DNA from: Pseudomonadota bacterium
GTDB taxonomy: Bacteria; Desulfobacterota; WTBG01; CAIYCZ01
Assembly (NCBI GenBank): GCA_026388865.1
Contig: JAPLIX010000182.1
Coordinates: forward strand, 1 to 5,588
Length of the DNA: 5,588 nt
Direction: 5' to 3'
The position numbers and the translations under genes are program-made. Within the stretch, counting starts at the first letter, position 1, and every line of letters starts with the position of its first letter. The notes under the pieces are model-generated. The model ran no database searches, was not told the origin of the DNA, and saw nothing but the letters and a program-made list of their open reading frames with translations. Below are positions 1-4,959 of this stretch, piece after piece.

Positions 1-392
1 GCAATAAGGTGCGGCGTTCCGCCGGGGGTCTTCAGTATCATGGTTTCATCATAGTCCCCGCAGGTGAGAAAGTACGCGATCTTTTTCTGGGCAAGGTCGT
101 TCTGGAACACTTCCACAAATTTATAAATCCTGGGGGAGGGTTTTTCCCATTTGGAGTAGCTGCCGATGATAACGTAGTCATACGGATTTACGGTAATTAC
201 CTGGTCGAGCTTTTTAACATCGAGCTGCTGGTCATTGCCGATCATGGCCCTTATCCAGTATGCCAACTCAACCGTGGAGCTGTAAATTGAATCATACACC
301 AGCAGCCCCTTGAGCGGAGCAGCACTGGCCAGTGCCGGCAGCATCAGAAGCATTAGTACGGCGACTCCCATCAGGTTTATTCTTCGCTTCAT
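1..392 (-). CDS. Secreted flavodoxin-domain protein, N-terminal part (runs off left edge)
   Basis: I translated this from the minus strand; 130 codons are visible and the 3' end lies outside the window. The ATG at 392-390 is preceded by AAGGAGGA (397-404) at ideal spacing, so the start is firm. Residues 1-25 form a signal peptide: basic MKRR, a hydrophobic stretch (about 7-20), and an ALASAA cleavage region. The mature part starts like a flavodoxin fold: strand LLVYDS, then the phosphate-binding loop YDSIYSSTVELA (33-44), which fits the classical flavodoxin FMN signature except for Ser where Ala/Gly/Cys is usual. A second loop YDYVIIGSYSKW (71-82) matches the isoalloxazine-side loop, and KIAYFLTCGDYD (104-115) is a further core strand. 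It is closest to the flavodoxin_5/HemG-like type by eye. FMN binding is inferred. Export is odd for this family, which normally works in the cytoplasm. It is separated from the upstream oxidoreductase by a terminator, so it is probably a separate transcript. Confidence 0.82.
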   Translation of the reverse strand, partial: MKRRINLMGVAVLMLLMLPALASAAPLKGLLVYDSIYSSTVELAYWIRAMIGNDQQLDVKKLDQVITVNPYDYVIIGSYSKWEKPSPRIYKFVEVFQNDLAQKKIAYFLTCGDYDETMILKTPGGTPHLI

Positions 393-457
393 AACATCCT
401 CCTTGAAAATAACATAAGTTTTAGAAAATAAAACCCTAACCCGGACAATCCGGAACC

Positions 458-608
458 AAATCCGAATAGCGAAATAAGAAATTCGAAACAAATTCAAATG
501 ACCAAAGGGGAAAATTTAAACGACTCTGGTGAAAAATGCTGTTTTGACGTTTGGAACATTTTTATTTTTAATTTGTTTCGTGCTTCGAAATTCGTATTTC
601 GAATTTTT
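458..608. repeat. Degenerate AT-rich inverted repeat (dispersed noncoding element)
   Basis: The 313 bp between the flavodoxin gene and the oxidoreductase hold no credible ORF. Most of it is a long imperfect palindrome. The clearest matching arms are CGAAACAAATT (484-494) and its complement AATTTGTTTCG (570-580); outside them both arms continue as weaker TTCGAATT/CGAATA-type matches, and inside them as A-rich against T-rich sequence. The words (ATTCGAAACAAATTCAAATGACC ... AATTTGTTTCG ... TTCGAAATTCGTATTTCGAA) resemble a noncoding element I recall from many uncultured bacterial genomes; that recollection is not checked. Ends are approximate. A small separate hairpin, CCGGA-CAA-TCCGG, lies at 441-453. 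Confidence 0.6.
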
Positions 609-661
609 CTTGCCAAAAAAACACGAAAATAACAACTAAGGGATTATATACCGCAAAAGAA

Positions 662-695
662 TAGAGGACACAAAGGATTTTCTTTGTGTCCTCTA
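662..695 (-). terminator. Rho-independent-type terminator of the oxidoreductase operon
   Basis: A perfect 14-bp stem (TAGAGGACACAAAG at 662-675 and its complement at 682-695) encloses a 6-nt loop. It begins 10 bp beyond the stop codon of the minus-strand oxidoreductase. In the minus direction the stem is followed by TTCTTTTGC, a modest U-rich tail. Position and stem strength make termination of the minus-strand transcript likely. It would insulate the downstream flavodoxin gene from the oxidoreductase transcript. Confidence 0.8.
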
Positions 696-705
696 CGGCC
701 ATCTT

Positions 706-2067
706 TTATATGGTGAAGCTGCAGTCGTAGCCGGCGCGGATGGTGTTTTTCAGCATCACCTTGGTGGGCAGGTTGGCAAAGCCTTCAAGTTTTTTCAGCA
801 GCTCCGGCCGCTCTGCCTGAATGGCAGGAATGACTTTTGCCATGGCGCTGCCCATGTGCTTCGGCACTTCATAGGGATCAAGCAGGGTGGGCAGGGTTTC
901 CTTGATTTTGCTGAATATATAATCAATCTCGCTGTCAGTGCACAGAATAGGCATGGCAAGATTCTTGAGGAAGACCGTATAGTCAAGGGTGTCCAGATGA
1001 TAGGTCTGCCACCAGTCGAGATACGGCCGTATTCCCTCCTCATTGCGGAGCCCTTCCTGGAGAGCGTAGCTCACGGTATTCCCGGCCTTCCACCCGCTCA
1101 TCACCGCGCCGCTCATCTCTGCTTCCTGGCACCATCCTGCATCGCCGGCAAAGATAACATTATCCTTGAACGGATGGACGATGGGGCCGTACATGTTGCC
1201 GCACACGCCGAGCTTGCGGATTTTTTTTGCCTTCTTGAACAAGGGGGCAAACCGGCTTTTGCTGATGAAATGTTCACAGAGCGCTTCGTGATCATTGGGC
1301 GGATTGGTATCAGATACCATTACCAGCCAGAGGTCCTGGCCATTGTGCTTCCAGGCCCTGGGGGTGATAAACCCGAGCATGGGGGGATCACCGCTCTGTA
1401 CCAGGGGCTGAATCAGCGCGTAGGGGCTGGGCAGATCCAGATCAGTCATCTCGTAGGCCCATGAGGCACACGTGCCGTAGAAGCCGCGGTTCTTGTTCAT
1501 GCCCAGAAGCCGCGCGGTCCGCGAGACGCGGCCGTCTGCTGCTATGACAAAAGGGGCTTTAATGCTGAGGCCTTCTGCGGTATACACCCATACCCAGTCG
1601 CCGGTTTTGCGCACATCCACCACATTGGCGCCGGTGAAGATTTTCACGCCCAGCTTCTGGCACTCTTCAACCAGGCCGCGCAGAAAATAGCCCTTGTCAT
1701 AAACGGCGGTGGCTCTTCCGGCTTTTCCTTTCTGGACGTTGGTCGAATAGTCTCCGAACTTTATCTTTTCTCCGCCGGGAGAGTATATCTCCCAGGAATA
1801 GAAGTCTTTGGCCGGCCCGTCATATTTTACGCTGAAGCCGTGATGAGGGAAGGAGATGAGTTTCTGCTCCTCATTATATATGAGCCGCTCGCCCATATAA
1901 TTTCCCGACAGCGTCACCAGCATCATGCCGCACATGCGCAGCACGTCATGAATAACTTCCTTGCGCTCCAGCAGCGCTACAGAAAGGCCGTTTTCTGCGG
2001 CAAATTTCGCAGCAGTAAGCCCCGCCGGCCCGGCACCTACTACGATGAGATCATATCCGTTTTTCAC
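706..2067 (-). CDS. FAD-dependent oxidoreductase, geranylgeranyl reductase superfamily
   Basis: This 453-residue protein has the full landmark set of the geranylgeranyl reductase/PHBH-type flavoproteins: an N-terminal Rossmann dinucleotide motif GAGPAG (11-16) with the ribose-binding Glu at 34, a central VIAADGRVSRTARLLG segment (174-189, the DG motif), and VIFAGDAGW (304-312, the GD motif that contacts FAD ribityl) followed by the helix GAVMSGWKAG (320-329). RMCGMM (44-49) places a Cys where archaeal geranylgeranyl reductases have a conserved one, by my reading. Family members saturate isoprenoid C=C bonds in archaeal lipids, chlorophyll or quinone side chains; others are halogenases or hydroxylases, so the substrate is open. 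It looks soluble or peripheral, with no signal peptide. The start codon is GTG (2067-2065), supported by AGGAGGA (2073-2079). It lies 55 bp after the TetR gene on the same strand and ends just before a strong terminator, so the two probably form an operon. Confidence 0.88.
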   Translation of the reverse strand: MKNGYDLIVVGAGPAGLTAAKFAAENGLSVALLERKEVIHDVLRMCGMMLVTLSGNYMGERLIYNEEQKLISFPHHGFSVKYDGPAKDFYSWEIYSPGGEKIKFGDYSTNVQKGKAGRATAVYDKGYFLRGLVEECQKLGVKIFTGANVVDVRKTGDWVWVYTAEGLSIKAPFVIAADGRVSRTARLLGMNKNRGFYGTCASWAYEMTDLDLPSPYALIQPLVQSGDPPMLGFITPRAWKHNGQDLWLVMVSDTNPPNDHEALCEHFISKSRFAPLFKKAKKIRKLGVCGNMYGPIVHPFKDNVIFAGDAGWCQEAEMSGAVMSGWKAGNTVSYALQEGLRNEEGIRPYLDWWQTYHLDTLDYTVFLKNLAMPILCTDSEIDYIFSKIKETLPTLLDPYEVPKHMGSAMAKVIPAIQAERPELLKKLEGFANLPTKVMLKNTIRAGYDCSFTI

Positions 2068-2122
2068 TGAAGTCCTCCTGATATTAAATAAAAAAGCTGT
2101 TATAGGCTCTCAGGCCGCACCG

Positions 2123-2764
2123 TTATGGTGTGTGCCTGGAGGGTTCCCGTTCAGAGCCGTCATTTTTCAACAATAAACCTTCAAGGCATAGATTGAGGCG
2201 CTCATAGAGATCATCAGAAGATAGTTTGCTGAGCCGTTTCACCAGGCAGTCAATGACAAACAGGTTGAAGATGCCCTCAAGCAAGGTGGCAAGCCTTATG
2301 GCCGGGACATCCCTGCGTATTTGGCCCTGTTCCTGCCCCTGCTCCAGAAGACGTTCTAGAAACGTGCGGAACTCCTCGAAGAAGATCCGGTCATACGTCT
2401 GGTTGAGAGAAGCGATATTATTAATAAGCAGCGCTCTGCTGATATTTTCATTTTTAGCGGCAAGCTGGGCGGTGGAGTGAAAAATGTCATGGATTTTTAT
2501 TTTTATGGAAGCAGAAGAATTAAGAATCTCATGCCACCTTTTCTTGAGGGCGGGCAGCTTTTTATGGAACATCTCCGGGATAATATCTTCTTTGCGCGGG
2601 AAATAATTAAAGAAGGTGCTCTGGGCAATATTGATACGCCGGGTGATGTCCTCAACCGCGGTATTCTCAAAGCCCTTTTCAGCAAAAAGCTTCTGTGCGG
2701 TCTTTAAAATGGCATCGCGCGTGGTTTTCTTTTTTTGTTCTCTCAGTTGTGATATTTTCTTCAC
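2123..2764 (-). CDS. TetR-family transcriptional regulator
   Basis: A 213-residue protein of usual TetR length. The N-terminal DNA-binding domain spans about residues 14-60: helix 1 RDAILKTAQKLFAEKGF, then the helix-turn-helix TAVEDITRRINIAQSTFFNYF (35-55) and the following PRKEDII. This is the standard TetR_N pattern. The C-terminal ligand/dimerisation half (about 70-205) is helical, includes LLEQGQEQGQIRRD and a late hydrophobic stretch IFNLFVIDCLV, and does not reveal the ligand. The only available in-frame start is GTG (2764-2762); upstream the frame closes at TAA with no ATG, and the ribosome binding site is weak (GAGATATCC), which suggests low expression, as is common for a repressor. 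It precedes the FAD oxidoreductase in the same direction. A likely operator for it is the palindrome at 3100-3115; autoregulation and control of the forward operon are inferred. Confidence 0.92.
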   Translation of the reverse strand: MKKISQLREQKKKTTRDAILKTAQKLFAEKGFENTAVEDITRRINIAQSTFFNYFPRKEDIIPEMFHKKLPALKKRWHEILNSSASIKIKIHDIFHSTAQLAAKNENISRALLINNIASLNQTYDRIFFEEFRTFLERLLEQGQEQGQIRRDVPAIRLATLLEGIFNLFVIDCLVKRLSKLSSDDLYERLNLCLEGLLLKNDGSEREPSRHTP

Positions 2765-2822
2765 CGGATATCTCGATGCAGCAGAACCATGATGTATATG
2801 TTATTTAATTCATTAAAAATCT

Positions 2823-2869
2823 GGAACTCAAGAAATCAGGAAATTTTTGTTTTTACCTTTGTGAGTTCC
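2823..2869. repeat. Short inverted repeat upstream of the TetR gene
   Basis: GGAACTCA (2823-2830) and TGAGTTCC (2862-2869) form an 8-bp inverted repeat around a 31-nt AT-rich loop. In the minus direction it is followed by AGATTTTT, so it could act as a weak terminator or leader hairpin between the divergent promoter region and the regulator gene. Alternatively it is a small dispersed repeat. The large loop makes a stable structure uncertain. Confidence 0.4.
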
Positions 2870-2901
2870 TGAGTTTCAAATTCAATCTTCTTGAGCCAAT
2901 T

Positions 2902-3016
2902 GCAAAAGTCTTCAAGAAACGGGATTGCTTCGCTTCGCTCGCAATGACACATGGCTTCTTTGCTGTCATTGCGAGGAGTGCAGCGACGAAGCAATCTCAA
3001 GAAATTTAACTTTTGC
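2902..3016. repeat. REP/MITE-like palindromic element, copy 1 (outward order)
   Basis: Two long complementary arms, GATTGCTTCGCTTCGCTCGC...(2923-2949) and TGTCATTGCGAGGAGTGCAG...(2964-2996), surround a 14-nt spacer. The words CATTGCGAG-GAG-GCGACGAAGCAATC are those of a hairpin repeat family I recall as widespread in bacterial genomes. Outside the arms, GCAAAAGT (2902-2909) and ACTTTTGC (3009-3016) give an 8-bp flanking inverted repeat at almost symmetric distances (19 and 18 nt in), which may be the true element ends. Noncoding. A second copy lies at 4823-4909. Folding and mobility are inferred. Confidence 0.82.
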
Positions 3017-3091
3017 TTAGTATAATCTATTGTATTGGCTATGGTGACTGGTCCTGATATAGTTTAATTAGTTAGTGCGCGCAAAATTATC

Positions 3092-3121
3092 TTGACATAA
3101 ATGAGTAAACTCATTAATAAT
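3092..3121 (+). promoter_or_regulatory. Candidate sigma-70 promoter for the forward genes
   Basis: TTGACA (3092-3097, perfect -35) and AATAAT (3116-3121, five of six matches to the -10 box) are 18 bp apart. The spacer is filled by the palindrome at 3100-3115, the classic position for a TetR-type repressor site. Transcription would run toward the propeller gene at 3707 through a leader of roughly 580 nt. A second candidate promoter at 3496 is closer to that gene. Confidence 0.5.
3100..3115. promoter_or_regulatory. Candidate TetR operator (AATGAGT-AA-ACTCATT)
   Basis: Seven-bp perfect arms, AATGAGT (3100-3106) and ACTCATT (3109-3115), are separated by AA. Length and symmetry fit dimeric TetR binding sites. 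It lies in the spacer of the forward promoter and touches the -10 box of the reverse one, so bound repressor could silence both. Assignment to the TetR protein encoded at 2123-2764 is inferred from proximity; that gene starts about 340 bp away, with a repeat element between. Confidence 0.5.
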
Positions 3122-3143
3122 GCAAATAACAAACATATGTCAA
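3114..3143 (-). promoter_or_regulatory. Candidate divergent promoter toward the TetR gene
   Basis: On the minus strand TTGACA (3143-3138) is followed after 18 bp by TATTAA (3119-3114, four of six -10 matches). The -35 lies in a 9-bp inverted repeat, CTTGACATA (3091-3099) with TATGTCAAG (3136-3144), so the forward and reverse -35 boxes mirror each other around the operator-like palindrome. A transcript from here would have a leader of about 340 nt crossing the REP-like element and the 2823-2869 inverted repeat before reaching the TetR gene. A nearer promoter is possible: TTGAGT-17 bp-TTAAAT, reading leftward from about 2831, is weaker. Confidence 0.35.
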
Positions 3144-3149
3144 GTTAAT

Positions 3150-3480
3150 TTTTCCTCTTGCACTGCGTTAAAAATGCGCACAACATGCTGTCCCCAGGGC
3201 CCGCCCTCAATGAGAGTTTGATGCCAGGCAGCAGACAATCAAAACGCACCTGACGCGGGGAATAGTTACCCGATGGCACCGGTAGGAACCTCAACCAAAC
3301 AGGGCTGGATCAGCTATAATACCACGGCTCCTGACGTATCCGCATCACCCTGCACGGGAAGGCGAAACCCTCCCCCGCTCATAAATAAAGCTACGCACAG
3401 CACCTCTCTATCTCTTGCCCCGGTCTTGCAACACTGCACAATGCCCCCAGCACCCGCACCACGCGGCACTTCACCCGGCT
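3150..3480. other. GC-rich intergenic island without a supported gene
   Basis: This stretch is clearly more GC-rich than the AT-rich sequence on both sides and ends abruptly at a run of eight A (3482-3489). Long frames stay open on both strands (plus 3273-3638; minus 3502-3314), but their products are low-complexity, Pro/Ser/Thr- or Gly/Cys-rich and match no family I know, and neither has a convincing ribosome binding site. The minus strand folds slightly better: GGGAGGG-TTTCG-CCTTCCC (3374-3356) pairs fully with a G-U wobble, whereas the plus strand has an A-C mismatch there. It could be a structured noncoding RNA, a decayed gene or a mobile-element remnant. I cannot assign it. Confidence 0.4.
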
Positions 3481-3495
3481 CAAAAAAAACAGTAA

Positions 3496-3524
3496 TTGAC
3501 AAAATATATTCTGCGTGTAAAAAT
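3496..3524 (+). promoter_or_regulatory. Candidate proximal promoter of the propeller-exporter operon
   Basis: A perfect TTGACA (3496-3501) is followed after 17 bp by AAAAAT (3519-3524), a 4/6 -10 box preceded by the extended -10 dinucleotide TG (3516-3517). It sits in AT-rich DNA right after the GC-rich island. A transcript would start near 3531 and carry a leader of about 175 nt that includes the hairpin CCCGG-AACA-CCGGG (3569-3582). Confidence 0.45.
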
Positions 3525-3605
3525 TTGACAATTTTTCAAACAGCTTGCCGAACTGCCTGCATAGTCTGCCCGGAACACCGGGTAAAAAACAGGAGATGCA
3601 ATACT

Positions 3606-3638
3606 ATGAGTTGCTCGTACTACTGTAATTCCGCGTAA
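3606..3638 (+). CDS. Possible 10-codon leader ORF (MSCSYYCNSA)
   Basis: ATG at 3606 is preceded by AGGAGA (3591-3596) at 9-nt spacing, and the frame ends at TAA (3636-3638). The peptide is rich in Cys and Tyr (two each). A perfect 6-bp hairpin, CGCGTA-ATGAGG-TACGCG (3632-3649), overlaps the stop codon. The layout (promoter, short ORF, hairpin at its end, structural gene 68 bp on) resembles a translated leader, but no U-tract follows the hairpin, so classical attenuation is not supported. The match may be chance. A longer frame in phase opens at 3273 but looks noncoding. Confidence 0.2.
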   Translation: MSCSYYCNSA

Positions 3639-3706
3639 TGAGGTACGCGTGGGAAATATAATCAACGGTAAGAGGATGACCATAAAAAACATTAAGGGGT
3701 GAAGAC

Positions 3707-4795
3707 ATGAGAAAATCATTTTACGTCTGTGTGGCAATAACGGCACTAATAGTGGCTGCTGGTTTTGGAACCGGCTGTAAAACCGGAGAAAAAATGCAGG
3801 CCCCGAAGATACCATCGATAACTCCGGAAAATGTAACGGCGATTATGGTCCCGGATGAAAACAACCTGTGGATAATAGGGAATTACGGCATGATGTTCCA
3901 TTCAAGTGACGGCGGTAAAAACTGGGTGAGTCAGAATTCAGGAATAAAAACGCTTCTCACTGATGGTATCTTTATTGACAGCAAAAATGGCTGGGTGGTG
4001 GGCATTGATGGAACGATAATTCATACCTCAGATGGCGGGAATACCTGGGTAAAACAGAATTCAGGCACAACCAAACATCTCATGAACATCACCTTTACTG
4101 ATAAAGACTATGGCTGGGCAGTAGGGGAATTTTCAACCGTTGTTCATACCGCTGATGGCGGTAAAACCTGGGCTTCCCAGCAGCCTGAGGCTGATAAAAT
4201 TTATAACGATGTCTGTTTTCTTGACCGGCAGAATGGATTTATTGTCGGAGAAGCCGGTGTCATGTTCCGTACCATTGATGGGGGTGCTCATTGGGTTCCG
4301 ATAATGCCCAAAGCCTTTGAACTCAAAGACCTTGAAGATGAATATGAACGGCCCCGGCCGTCGCTTTTCTGTGTAATCTTTAAAGATAAAATAAACGGAT
4401 GGGCGTGCGGCAACTTTGGAGCGATACTGCGCACCACGGATGGAGGAATCTCCTGGGATATGCTTCCCTCTCCCAACCTTTTGGCTCTCTACACGATATG
4501 CATAAAGGATGGGAAGGGATGGTGCGTGGGAGATAAGGGGACCTATAATACATCGCAGGACGGCGGCTTGACCTGGAAAAATGAAGAGGAAACCATCAAA
4601 TCAAAAATGTGGTTTCGCGATGTTGTTTTTACGACCCCGGAAAAAGGCTGGATTGTAGGAGCGGGCGGTACCGTAATGAGTACAACGGATGGAGGGAAAA
4701 CATGGGAATTTCACTCCGGCCTGTCTTATGACACCAAAGCCTTTAAATTCTTTGATGACATCCTGGCGAAATTTGAAAAGATGATGTCGGAATAA
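3707..4795 (+). CDS. Exported YCF48/BNR-type seven-bladed beta-propeller protein
   Basis: A 362-residue protein starting at ATG with AAGGGGTGA (3694-3702) just upstream. Residues 1-23 are a signal peptide (MRKSF plus a hydrophobic core) ending at GTGC, so Cys24 could be lipidated, although Gly at -3 is not a typical lipobox residue. Seven repeats follow, each with W/F-x-x-G...DGG-x-x-W: the Asp-box motifs begin at D68, D109, D150, D191, D245, D285 and D328. Spacing is about 41 residues except for a 54-residue step between repeats four and five, where a charged insert (about 201-218, KDLEDEYERPRP) sits. Seven repeats predict a closed propeller in the periplasm or on the outer membrane. Relatives include the photosystem II assembly factor Ycf48/HCF136, but here, beside an RND exporter, a role in that exporter's assembly or cargo handling is more likely (inference). 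Sialidase activity is not implied. The C-terminal tail after 338 is helical. Confidence 0.88.
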   Translation: MRKSFYVCVAITALIVAAGFGTGCKTGEKMQAPKIPSITPENVTAIMVPDENNLWIIGNYGMMFHSSDGGKNWVSQNSGIKTLLTDGIFIDSKNGWVVGIDGTIIHTSDGGNTWVKQNSGTTKHLMNITFTDKDYGWAVGEFSTVVHTADGGKTWASQQPEADKIYNDVCFLDRQNGFIVGEAGVMFRTIDGGAHWVPIMPKAFELKDLEDEYERPRPSLFCVIFKDKINGWACGNFGAILRTTDGGISWDMLPSPNLLALYTICIKDGKGWCVGDKGTYNTSQDGGLTWKNEEETIKSKMWFRDVVFTTPEKGWIVGAGGTVMSTTDGGKTWEFHSGLSYDTKAFKFFDDILAKFEKMMSE

Positions 4796-4822
4796 TTATG
4801 ACGTCGTAAAAAGTCCCGGTGC

Positions 4823-4909
4823 GTCATTGCGAGGAGCGGAGCGACGCGGCAATCTCGCTTTTTTAAGCACTTACAAAGGCAGAGATTGCTTCACTTCGTT
4901 CGCAATGAC
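4823..4909. repeat. REP/MITE-like palindromic element, copy 2 (inward order)
   Basis: The half-unit GTCATTGCGAGGAGCGGAGC...GCAATCTC (4823-4856) is followed after 25 nt by an inverted partner GAGATTGC...CGCAATGAC (4882-4909). It is the same family as the element at 2902-3016, but the two half-units are in the opposite order: in copy 1 the GTCATTGCG ends face each other across the spacer, here the GCAATCTC ends do. Copy 2 fills most of the 164-bp gap between the propeller and exporter genes. Confidence 0.85.
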
Positions 4910-4918
4910 AGTTTTTTT
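4823..4918 (+). terminator. Possible partial terminator formed by the repeat hairpin and T-tract
   Basis: The long hairpin of the repeat is followed within three bases by seven T residues (4912-4918), the layout of an intrinsic terminator in the plus direction, between the propeller gene and the exporter gene. Since the exporter has no evident promoter of its own in this gap, partial read-through that lowers exporter expression is the more sensible reading. The large loop may make termination inefficient. Confidence 0.35.
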
Positions 4919-4959
4919 ATTTTTATGAAAGCATCAAGGTTAGAAAGGAAGATAAAAAC

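Noticed and set aside
856..1464. 202-codon plus-strand ORF within the reductase gene.
   Set aside because: It is a shadow of the FAD oxidoreductase on the opposite strand, which has all family motifs.
2902..3016. CRISPR-like repeat.
   Set aside because: The repeat units form one inverted pair, not direct repeats with regular spacers, and no cas gene is present.
3213..3312. Possible remnant of a 16S rRNA gene: AGAGTTTGAT (3213-3222) like the 16S 5' end, then GTAGGAACCT (3282-3291) and GGCTGGATCA (3303-3312) like its 3' end, in the right order.
   Set aside because: Only three 10-nt words match, from memory; the sequence between and after them shows no conserved 16S core and there is no anti-Shine-Dalgarno CCTCC after GGATCA. 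An rRNA search of the region would settle it.
3150..3480. Known riboswitch (cobalamin, TPP, FMN) or group II intron domain V in the GC-rich island.
   Set aside because: Fragments such as GGTGCC and CTGATCC appear, but none of the required conserved cores or the 34-nt domain V hairpin could be found on either strand.
3273..3638. 121-codon plus-strand ORF in the intergenic region.
   Set aside because: Low-complexity Pro/Ser/Thr/Cys-rich product, no ribosome binding site at its ATG, spans a composition boundary and a promoter, and is opposed by another open frame.
3480..3815. 111-codon minus-strand ORF antisense to the leader and start of the propeller gene.
   Set aside because: It overlaps a well-supported gene with signal peptide and ribosome binding site; its product has no recognisable domain.
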